Source: an uncultured Bacteroidales bacterium (lineage in GTDB: Bacteria > Bacteroidota > Bacteroidia > Bacteroidales > CAIWKO01). From it: 64,000 nucleotides of DNA. Shown here piece by piece: positions 26,501-34,110 of this stretch. Made by a program: the position numbers and the translations under genes. The stretch covers positions 62,001 through 126,000 of the forward strand of contig CAIWKO010000068.1 of assembly GCA_903913285.1 (NCBI GenBank). Reading direction: 5' to 3'. How positions within the stretch are numbered: position 1 is the stretch's first letter; each line of letters starts with the position of its first letter. The notes under the pieces were generated by a model that worked only from the letters and a program-made list of their open reading frames with translations, was not told the origin of the DNA and did not search any database.

Positions 26501-27583
26501 ATGAAACTCATAATAAATAATCCCGGTTTGTTTTTACTTTGCTGCCTGATGATATTTTCGTCGTGCGGACAAACACAAAACACCGATAATAATAATACTA
26601 TGGATACGATCAATAACAAAAACCCTTATTACTCCCGCAGCGATACCACCAAATTGAATTTGACCGATGCAGAATGGAGAAAGGTTTTATCGCCCGAAAT
26701 ATATGCGGTGTCGAGAAATAAAGAAACCGAAAGGGCATTTACAGGGAAACTCTGGAACTTTGAAGGCACAGGAACGTACTATTGCGCTGCATGCGGGAAT
26801 CCCCTTTTCCGTTCCGATGCCAAGTTTGCAAGCAGCTGTGGCTGGCCGAGCTTTTTTGAAGTGATGCACAAGAACAGTGTGATATATAAAGATGATAATT
26901 CTTTTGGAATGGAGCGTACCGAAGTTCTTTGCGGCAGATGCGGCGGCCATCTGGGGCATTTGTTCGACGACGGTCCTTTGCCAACCCATAAACGTTATTG
27001 CATGAATTCCGTTGCACTCGATTTTGTGCCGGATGCCAAAGCTGAAGGTCAGGATACCATAACCTTAGGCGGAGGTTGCTATTGGTGTGTTGAAGCTGTG
27101 TACGAAGAACTCAGTGGAGTTATTTCCGTTACTTCAGGATTCTCCGGCGGAACCACCAAAAACCCAAGCTACGAAGAAGTGTGCACCGGAACTACCGGTC
27201 ATGCGGAAGTTGTTCAGATCGTATTTGATAAAACCCTCACCAGTCTCGACGAAATATTAAAAGTGTTTTTCACCGTTCACGACCCTACCCAACTCAACCG
27301 GCAGGGCAATGATATAGGGACTCAATACCGTTCGGTTATTTTCTACAGAAACGATCGGCAAAAAGAAACGGCACTTGATCTGATCAAAAGTCTCAACGCA
27401 TCAAAAGTATATGATAAACCGATCGTAACCAAAGTGGAAAAATTTGCAGCTTTCTACAAAGCCGAAGATTATCATCAGAAATATTACGAAAACAATAAGG
27501 AACAGCCCTATTGCAAACTGATCATTCAACCCAAACTCGAAAAGTTTGAAAAGGTATTTAAAGACCGTCTTAAAACAAAATGA
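26501..27583 (+). CDS. msrBA: Bifunctional methionine sulfoxide reductase MsrB-MsrA, lipoprotein
   Basis: It reduces both R and S diastereomers of methionine sulfoxide, repairing oxidised envelope proteins. The 360-residue protein has a lipoprotein signal (lipobox FSSC, Cys about 24). The MsrB domain (about 55-175) has zinc pairs CAAC and CGRC, and catalytic cysteine in RYCMNSVALDF. The MsrA domain (about 185-350) has catalytic GGCYWCVEAVYEEL. The order B then A, with a lipid anchor, indicates a periplasmic or outer-membrane repair enzyme. All key cysteines are present. Confidence 0.92.
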   Translation: MKLIINNPGLFLLCCLMIFSSCGQTQNTDNNNTMDTINNKNPYYSRSDTTKLNLTDAEWRKVLSPEIYAVSRNKETERAFTGKLWNFEGTGTYYCAACGNPLFRSDAKFASSCGWPSFFEVMHKNSVIYKDDNSFGMERTEVLCGRCGGHLGHLFDDGPLPTHKRYCMNSVALDFVPDAKAEGQDTITLGGGCYWCVEAVYEELSGVISVTSGFSGGTTKNPSYEEVCTGTTGHAEVVQIVFDKTLTSLDEILKVFFTVHDPTQLNRQGNDIGTQYRSVIFYRNDRQKETALDLIKSLNASKVYDKPIVTKVEKFAAFYKAEDYHQKYYENNKEQPYCKLIIQPKLEKFEKVFKDRLKTK

Positions 27584-27712
27584 GCTAATTGTCGTTAGTA
27601 TATTAGCGCTTGCTTCTTAATACGTTTTTCTGAATAACATATTGAGAAGAAAAATCACTCCCCCGTTGATGGCTGCGGGCTGTGATCAACTTAAAATAAA
27701 ACCCGCGGAGGT

Positions 27713-30046
27713 ATGATACGATTTAAAACTCTTTTCTTTTTAACATGCGTTTTGTGTTTGTTGGCAGTTTCTGCATCGGCACAAAAAAAATATACGATCA
27801 GCGGCTTCGTGAAAGATGCCAAAACAGGCGAAGAACTTATAGGGGCAACGGTGGTCATCAAAGAAATTCAGGCCACAGGAACCGCCACCAATGCTTATGG
27901 TTTCTATTCCATCACCATACCCGAAGGCAAATATACCGTCACAGCGCAATTTGTAGGCTACCAATCGAAAGCGGTTGAAATTAACCTTACGCAAAGCGTG
28001 AAACAAGACTATACACTCGAAGAAAAAGCCAGCGTGCTGACCGAAGTGGTGGTTTCGGGCGAACGCAAAGACGACAACGTGACCAATACCCAAATGGGAG
28101 TCGACAAGATAAACATAAAAGAAATTGAGAACATCCCCGTGATATTCGGCGAAAAAGACGTGTTGAAAACCCTGCAGCTCACCCCCGGCATCAAATCGGC
28201 GGGCGAAGGCAACAGCGGTTTTTATGTGCGCGGCGGCACTGCCGACCAGAACCTTATTTTGCTCGACGAAGCCACGGTGTATAATGCATCCCATTTGCTG
28301 GGCTTCTTCTCGGTGTTCAATTCGGATGCTATTAAAGACATCACCTTCTATAAAGGCACCCAACCTGCCGAATTCGGAGGCCGCCTTTCGTCGGTGCTCG
28401 ACATTAAAATGCAGGACGGCAACGACAAAAAGTTTGGCATTGAAGGTGGCATCGGTATCATATCTTCGCGACTGAAAGTGGAAGGCCCCATCAAAAAGAA
28501 CAAAGGTTCGTTCACCATTTCGGGCCGCCGCACCTATGCCGACCTGTTTCTGAAACTATCCAAAGATACTTCCATCAACAAATCGCGCCTCTATTTCTAC
28601 GATATCAACGCTAAAGCCAACTACGAGCTCGGCAGCAAAGACAAATTATTTCTCTCAGGCTATTTCGGCCGCGACGTGCTGGGCCTGGGTTCGCGCTTCG
28701 GCATCGACTGGGGAAACGCAACGGCCACGCTGCGGTGGAACCACCTGTATTCCGACAAGGTGTTCTCGAACACCGCTGTGATATTCAGCAACTACAACTA
28801 TAAGATACATCTGGAACTGCCCACCACCAAAGCACGAATTATTTCGCGACTGCAGGACTGGAACGTGAAACAAGACTATCAGTATTTCATCAATGCCAAA
28901 AACACCATAAAGTTCGGCTTCAACAGCGTTTACCACAAGATCATCCCCGGTGTGGTCACCCGCGAAAGCGATTCGACCATTCATCAACTCAACCTCTCGA
29001 ACAAATACTCGTGGGAAAACGCTATTTATGTATCGCACATTTTCAAACCCAACAGCCTGTTCAGCATCGAATACGGTTTGCGTCTGTCGTCATTCAGCGC
29101 CATGGGCCCCGGCGATTTCTATTCGTACGATGCACTGGGTAATACCACCGACACCCTGTCGTTCACCAAATGGCATTTCGTGAAAACCTTTTTCAATCTG
29201 GAACCCCGCGTTACCATGAATTATATTCTCACCGAAAAGAGTTCTATCAAGGCGGCCTATTCGCGCAACGTGCAAAACCTCCACCTCATATCGAATTCAA
29301 CCACCGACAACCCCACCGACATGTGGATACCCAGCAGCAACAACGTGAAACCCGAAATTGCCGACCAGGTGTCGCTGGGCTATTTCCGCAATTTCCGAAA
29401 CAATATGTTCGAACTTTCGGGCGAAGTGTATTACAAGTTCATGCAAAACCAGATCGACTATAAAGACGGCGCCCAAACTTCGCTCAACGAGAACGTGGAA
29501 TCGCAACTGCTGTTTGGCAAAGGGCGCGCCTACGGCATGGAGCTGTTCTTCAAAAAGAAATTCGGCAAAATAACGGGCTGGGTGGGCTACACCTTGTCGC
29601 GCACCGAAAAGAAAATTGAAGGCATCAACAACGGAAGCTACTATCCGGCCAAACAAGACCGCACTCACGATGTGTCGATAGTGGGCATGTATCAGATATC
29701 CAAAAAATGGAACATCTCGGCCACCTGGGTTTACTACACGGGCAACGCCGTTACCTTCCCCAGCGGAAAATATGAAGTGGCGGGGCAGGTGGTGAACTAT
29801 TATACCGAACGCAACGGCTACCGCATGCCTGCCTACCACCGCCTCGACATCGGCGCCACGTGGCAGATACGCAAAAACCTGAAATCGGAACAAAGCCTCA
29901 ACATTTCGTGCTACAACGTGTATGGCCGCGAAAATGCCTACATGATAAACTTTCAGCAAGACCCCAACGATCCCACCAAAACCCAGGCGGTGCAAACCAC
30001 GCTGTTTCGCTGGGTGCCTTCGCTTACCTACAACTTTAAATTCTGA
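27713..30046 (+). CDS. TonB-dependent receptor with carboxypeptidase-regulatory-like domain
   Basis: An outer-membrane receptor of 777 residues. It has a signal peptide (1-23), a CarboxypepD_reg-like domain (about 25-110, KYTISGFVKDAKTGEELIGA), a plug domain (about 115-235, GFYVRGGTADQNLILLDEA), and a beta-barrel ending in an aromatic residue (SLTYNFKF). It imports an unknown ligand, energised by TonB. The DUF4249 lipoprotein gene follows after 3 bases, a common Bacteroidota pairing. Codons here are conspicuously rich in C at the third position compared with flanking genes, possibly reflecting high expression or a different origin. Confidence 0.92.
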   Translation: MIRFKTLFFLTCVLCLLAVSASAQKKYTISGFVKDAKTGEELIGATVVIKEIQATGTATNAYGFYSITIPEGKYTVTAQFVGYQSKAVEINLTQSVKQDYTLEEKASVLTEVVVSGERKDDNVTNTQMGVDKINIKEIENIPVIFGEKDVLKTLQLTPGIKSAGEGNSGFYVRGGTADQNLILLDEATVYNASHLLGFFSVFNSDAIKDITFYKGTQPAEFGGRLSSVLDIKMQDGNDKKFGIEGGIGIISSRLKVEGPIKKNKGSFTISGRRTYADLFLKLSKDTSINKSRLYFYDINAKANYELGSKDKLFLSGYFGRDVLGLGSRFGIDWGNATATLRWNHLYSDKVFSNTAVIFSNYNYKIHLELPTTKARIISRLQDWNVKQDYQYFINAKNTIKFGFNSVYHKIIPGVVTRESDSTIHQLNLSNKYSWENAIYVSHIFKPNSLFSIEYGLRLSSFSAMGPGDFYSYDALGNTTDTLSFTKWHFVKTFFNLEPRVTMNYILTEKSSIKAAYSRNVQNLHLISNSTTDNPTDMWIPSSNNVKPEIADQVSLGYFRNFRNNMFELSGEVYYKFMQNQIDYKDGAQTSLNENVESQLLFGKGRAYGMELFFKKKFGKITGWVGYTLSRTEKKIEGINNGSYYPAKQDRTHDVSIVGMYQISKKWNISATWVYYTGNAVTFPSGKYEVAGQVVNYYTERNGYRMPAYHRLDIGATWQIRKNLKSEQSLNISCYNVYGRENAYMINFQQDPNDPTKTQAVQTTLFRWVPSLTYNFKF

Positions 30047-30049
30047 CAC

Positions 30050-30862
30050 ATGAAACGAATCCTCATCATATCCACCATACTTGCAGCGGCTGTTTACCTT
30101 TTCAACTCGTGCCAAAAAGTGATCACCATCAACCTCAACGATGCCGCACCCAAACTCATCATCGAAAGCACACTCACCGACCAGCCCAACTCCTGCACCG
30201 TGAAACTTTCGAAAACGGTGAACTACAACCAGCCGAACGCCTTTCCGCCCGTTAGCGGGGCCGTCATCACCATAGCCGACAACCTGGGCAACACCGCCGC
30301 ACTCGCCGAAACCACGCCGGGCACCTACACCGCTCCTGCGTTTCAGGGAGTGCCCGGACGCAGCTACACCCTGGCCATCACCGCCGAAGGCAAAACCTAC
30401 TCGGCCCTGTCGACCATGCCCATACCGGTGAATATCGACACGCTGGTGCAGGACAGCATCAACTACGGAAGTTTCGGAGGCGGTGGCATGCATGTTTTTG
30501 TGTGGGTTATCTATCAAGATCCGCCCAACATCGCCAACTATTATCGTTTTGTGGAAGTGGTGAACCACCGCACCAACACCAATATTTATATCAGCAACGA
30601 CGAATTGCGCGACGGCAACCTCATCACCCGACGCATATCCGAACGCGACTCAACCCTCGGCAAAGGCGACTCGGTGAGCATCACCCTGCAATGTATCGAC
30701 AAAAATGTGTTCACCTATTTCGATATGCTCGACCAGCTCAGCTCTATGGGTTTCGGCGGACAATCGGCAACCCCCGCCAACCCCACCTCTAATTTCGACA
30801 ACGGAGCCCTGGGCTATTTCAGCGCCTGCGCCGTGAGGACGAAGAATATTGTGATACAGTAG
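30050..30862 (+). CDS. DUF4249-family lipoprotein
   Basis: A 270-residue lipoprotein. The signal peptide ends with lipobox LFNSC (Cys about 21). The mature protein has the family opening KLIIESTLTDQPNSCTVKLS, then FPPVSGAVITIADNLGN, then PGTYTAPAFQGVPGRSYTLA, an immunoglobulin-like DUF4249 domain. Members are encoded next to TonB-dependent receptors and probably form an external lid or ligand-binding partner. It lies 3 bases after the receptor gene with the same C-rich codon use. Confidence 0.88.
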   Translation: MKRILIISTILAAAVYLFNSCQKVITINLNDAAPKLIIESTLTDQPNSCTVKLSKTVNYNQPNAFPPVSGAVITIADNLGNTAALAETTPGTYTAPAFQGVPGRSYTLAITAEGKTYSALSTMPIPVNIDTLVQDSINYGSFGGGGMHVFVWVIYQDPPNIANYYRFVEVVNHRTNTNIYISNDELRDGNLITRRISERDSTLGKGDSVSITLQCIDKNVFTYFDMLDQLSSMGFGGQSATPANPTSNFDNGALGYFSACAVRTKNIVIQ

Positions 30863-30936
30863 GGGAAGTGACCAGGAGTGACTTGAGTGAGCTAGAGTGA
30901 CTAGAGTTGGGAGTATGAATTCAGAAGGGCGATGTG

Positions 30937-31251
30937 ATTTATAACCCGTCACGACGTTTTTATTACGCGTCACATCATTTTTATGACACGGCAGATTATT
31001 TTAATAACTCGGCAGGTGATTATTATGGCGCGGACCATCCTGTTTATGGCGCGGACCATCTTGTTTATGACGCGGACCACACTGTTTATGACGCGGACCA
31101 TCATGTTTATAACTCGGCCCATCTTGTTTATGACACGGCCCATCCTGTTTATGACGCGGCCCATCATGTTTATGACGCGGCCCATCATGTTTATAACGCG
31201 GCCCATTCGGAAAATGACACGGCCCGTCCTGTTTATGACGCGGCCCATCAG
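30937..31251. repeat. 21-bp tandem repeat, about 15 units
   Basis: Units of the form GTTTATGACGCGGACCATCNT start at 31042 and every 21 bases to 31231; weaker units extend upstream on the same phase to 30937. The tRAC(R)CGG core is best conserved and the last bases vary. Both strands remain open in several frames because of the period, but none shows a start signal or a known fold. Confidence 0.88.
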
Positions 31252-31534
31252 ATAATGATTTTTTTCGCTTCTGTTCAAAATAAATCACTATTTAAATACA
31301 GTAATAATCAATCATTTATTAAAACCATAAAAAAATTAAAATAAATTTCAATGCACACAATGAAGCAGACTTCAGAATCGTATCACCATCGATATCATTC
31401 CCTGACGGGGGAGTTAGTGAATAGTTGGAAGACGAAAGTCAGATTTCAGAAGTAAGAATTCAGAATAAACATATTCTTATCTGCGTATTTCTGCGCAATC
31501 TGCGGGAAATATTTTTTTGTGTTTGATTAATTTG

Positions 31535-31542
31535 TAATTTTG
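31535..31542 (+). promoter_or_regulatory. Promoter -7 element TAATTTTG
   Basis: An exact consensus match 57 bases before the PorT-like gene. Confidence 0.5.
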
Positions 31543-31598
31543 AAAGAAAAAAGAGTTGCAAAACATAAAAAACCTGTTAGATAACCCAGATATATGAA

Positions 31599-32273
31599 AT
31601 GAAAAGATTTTTACTTCTAACCATTTTTTTTATAATAATTTCTTCGGGATCAAAAGCCCAGTTTAGCATTGGTGTGCAAGGTGGCGTGGGTGTTTCTTTT
31701 ACCAAATCCACTTTAGATAAAATCATTTTAGTTAAAAACCATCCACTCTGGACTTCACCGATTGTTGGGCTAACGGTGAATGCTTACTTTGGCAAACAAT
31801 TTTCATTGCAATCGGAAATTCTTTATAAAAACGAAGGATACGGAGGTTTCTTTAGGAAAAATCCTTTGGATTATATTCATTTCCCCGAAATGATACGGTA
31901 TAATATACCTTTAAACACTGTATCTGATAAATCCTTTTTTATTGAAGCAGGTCCATATTTTTCATATTGTTGTCATTATTCGTATTCTAATTTTATATTT
32001 CCAACAGGCTCAAACAATCTTTCCAGAACAGATATTGGCGTGGTTGCAGGTATTGGATATAAACAGCAATGGGGTAAAGGACAGATTGATTTTTGTATAA
32101 AATTTGAACATAACTTTCTGGGACAAGATGCTACGTCTATAGATAATACTACAGAGCATGAATGTTCAAATACATCTTTTTATAAAACATTAAGTTTGAC
32201 TGTAGGTTATAGTTTGGAGATAAAAACAATAAAAAAATTATTGCATCCTGATAAGCATGGGAAAAAAAAGTGA
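31599..32273 (+). CDS. PorT-like outer-membrane beta-barrel protein
   Basis: A 224-residue protein with a signal peptide (ending GSKAQ, about 21) and an eight-stranded-barrel pattern typical of the outer_membrane_beta-barrel/PorT group (FSIGVQGGVGVSF, SLQSEILYKNEGYGG, TDIGVVAGIGYKQQWGKGQI). Unusually for the family it ends in a basic, non-aromatic tail (LLHPDKHGKKK), so the last strand lies before about residue 210. Function unknown. It precedes the hydrogenase-like trio but has its own promoter. Confidence 0.75.
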   Translation: MKRFLLLTIFFIIISSGSKAQFSIGVQGGVGVSFTKSTLDKIILVKNHPLWTSPIVGLTVNAYFGKQFSLQSEILYKNEGYGGFFRKNPLDYIHFPEMIRYNIPLNTVSDKSFFIEAGPYFSYCCHYSYSNFIFPTGSNNLSRTDIGVVAGIGYKQQWGKGQIDFCIKFEHNFLGQDATSIDNTTEHECSNTSFYKTLSLTVGYSLEIKTIKKLLHPDKHGKKK

Positions 32274-32414
32274 GTAAAGAAGCTTTAAAAGTATAATAGC
32301 CCCTTCTGCGCATCACCGTCTCCTACCCAAAACAGCTAAACATCGCTAATCGCCAAAGCACTTTCTTAAATAAAAAATAATCTGTTATACCGGGCAAAAG
32401 TCAGCCGAATTTTA

Positions 32415-32422
32415 TACTTTTG
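32415..32422 (+). promoter_or_regulatory. Promoter -7 element TACTTTTG (NuoE/NuoF/HydA-like trio)
   Basis: An exact consensus match 39 bases before the first gene of the trio at 32462-35886. Confidence 0.55.
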
Positions 32423-32461
32423 GATACCAAAACACAAATCATTAATCAGTAAATTCCTACC

Positions 32462-32926
32462 ATGTCAGAAACTAAAACCTTGATACAGGAATATATCGCG
32501 CTCAACGGCAAATCGCGCAACCAACTGTTGCCCCTGCTGCAAAACATTGTTCAGCATCAAAACTACCTCAGCGAAGAAGCCATGACGGAAGTGGCCCGAG
32601 CGATGGGATTATCGCCGGCAGATGTATACGGAACCGCCAGCTTTTATTCGTACCTGAGCACCGTGCCGCGCGGAAAATACGTGATACGCCTTTGTCGCAA
32701 CATTTCGTGCATGATGAAATCGCAGGCCGAGATACTGAGCGCCGTGAGTGCACACCTGAAAATTAAAGTGGGCGAAACCACCTCCGACAAAAAGTTCTCG
32801 CTCGTGCAGGCCAATTGTTTGGGCTGGTGCCATAAAGCCCCCGCCATGATGATAAACAACGAAGTGTTCACCGAACTCACCGCACCGAAAGCCATCCAGA
32901 TCATAAACGAATACCAGCAAAAATAA
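32462..32926 (+). CDS. NuoE-like [2Fe-2S] subunit (locus 1)
   Basis: A 154-residue thioredoxin-fold electron carrier related to NuoE and to HydC/HndA of NAD(P)-linked hydrogenases. The N-terminal helical part has LPLLQNIVQHQNYLSEEAMT, the family signature YGTASFYSYLS follows, and the [2Fe-2S] ligands are intact: CRNISC (about 78-83) and CLGWC (about 118-122). It would pass electrons between the NuoF-like flavoprotein and the HydA-like subunit encoded immediately downstream (5-base gap). The paralogue at 50.6 kb is its counterpart in the canonical operon. Confidence 0.88.
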   Translation: MSETKTLIQEYIALNGKSRNQLLPLLQNIVQHQNYLSEEAMTEVARAMGLSPADVYGTASFYSYLSTVPRGKYVIRLCRNISCMMKSQAEILSAVSAHLKIKVGETTSDKKFSLVQANCLGWCHKAPAMMINNEVFTELTAPKAIQIINEYQQK

Positions 32927-32931
32927 GCGCT

Positions 32932-34098
32932 ATGGAATCACATGAATTGAAAAGGATAGATTTGATATTCAGTAACTATACCACCTCGAAATATAAGGTA
33001 TTGGAACGCACCCTGCAACGCGACCCCGACGAGATCATCAACGAGCTGATGGATTCGGGTTTGAAAGGCCGGGGCAACGCGGGTTTCCCCACGGGTTTGA
33101 AATGGAAATTCGCCCGCAGGAATGAAGCAGAAACGCATTACGTGATATGCAACGCCAACGAAAGCGAAACCGGAACCTTCAAAGATCGCGAGATACTGGA
33201 ACGCGTGCCGCGCAAAGTATTGTCGGGGATGGCCATTTGCGCATACTGTACAGGCGCCCGCAAAGGCATCATCTACCTGCGTCAGGAATATGCCTACATG
33301 ATGGAACATCTGCAAAACGAACTCAACATATTTCATCAGCATGTAAAAGAATTTAATTTCGATTTCACGGTAGAAATATTCCTCGGAAGCGGCAGCTACG
33401 TGAGCGGCGAAGAAAGCGCCATGCTCGATTCTATTGAAGGCTACCGCGCCGAACCGCGCAACAAACCACCCTATCCCATCACCAAAGGATTGTTCGATAT
33501 GCCCACCGTGGTGAACAACGTGGAAACCTTTGCCACGGCTCAGGTTATTTTCCGCATCGGAGCGGAAGAATACAGCAAGCTGGGCACACCGCTTTCGCCG
33601 GGCTCGAAGCTGTTCACCCTTTCGGGCGACACACCCAAACCCGGCATACACGAACTGGAACTGGGGATGACGTTGCAGGATTTCGTGAAAGAATTCGGCG
33701 ACAACAACACCAAGGCAGTTCAGGTGGGCGGTGCATCAGGTTATTGCATTCCGCAAAAACTCTTTGCCGAAACCGTGATAGGTTTCGAAGGCATCCCCAC
33801 GGGAGGTTCGATGATATTGTTCAACAACTCGCGCTCGATGTATAAAGTGCTGCACGAATACCTGCGTTTTTTCACCGAAGAATCGTGCGGATTGTGCACT
33901 CCCTGCCGCATCGGCACGCAACAACTGCTGAAAGGCGTTGAAGCCGTTAAAAAAGGCGAACGTCCCGTATCGTATATCGATGTGCTGATAAAACTGGCGC
34001 TGAGCATGAAAAGTTCGGCCAAATGCGGACTCGGGCAATCGGTTGCCAACCCTTTTATTTCAATTATCGATAATTTCAAAGAAGAAATTTTGTATTAA
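32932..34098 (+). CDS. NuoF-like FMN/[4Fe-4S] subunit, trimmed form (locus 1)
   Basis: A 388-residue flavoprotein related to NuoF/HydB. The FMN/NAD core begins GLKGRGNAGFPTGLKWKF, then has CNANESETGTFKDR where NuoF proteins usually show CNADExEPGTFKDR, so three residues of the nucleotide-site loop differ. An SLBB region and the [4Fe-4S] motif ESCGLCTPCRIG with a distal Cys (AKCGLGQ) are intact. Compared with the 643-residue paralogue at 51.0 kb it lacks the N-terminal thioredoxin-like domain and the C-terminal two-cluster ferredoxin domain. NAD binding is plausible but unproven. Confidence 0.85.
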   Translation: MESHELKRIDLIFSNYTTSKYKVLERTLQRDPDEIINELMDSGLKGRGNAGFPTGLKWKFARRNEAETHYVICNANESETGTFKDREILERVPRKVLSGMAICAYCTGARKGIIYLRQEYAYMMEHLQNELNIFHQHVKEFNFDFTVEIFLGSGSYVSGEESAMLDSIEGYRAEPRNKPPYPITKGLFDMPTVVNNVETFATAQVIFRIGAEEYSKLGTPLSPGSKLFTLSGDTPKPGIHELELGMTLQDFVKEFGDNNTKAVQVGGASGYCIPQKLFAETVIGFEGIPTGGSMILFNNSRSMYKVLHEYLRFFTEESCGLCTPCRIGTQQLLKGVEAVKKGERPVSYIDVLIKLALSMKSSAKCGLGQSVANPFISIIDNFKEEILY

Positions 34099-34110
34099 AC
34101 CGTCATTTTC

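Larger units (their letters stand above)
30863..31598. other. Intergenic region with short direct repeats and 21-bp array
   Basis: Besides the array it contains low-complexity stretches: AGTGACTTGAGTGAGCTAGA at 30872, and TTCAGAAGTAAGAATTCAGA-type repeats near 31447. The promoter of the next gene is at its end. No gene recognised. Confidence 0.6.

Noticed and set aside
30934-31344. Coding sequence for a VYDADH-repeat protein
   Set aside because: It is open only because 21 is a multiple of three; several frames on both strands are open at once, without a signal peptide or start signal.
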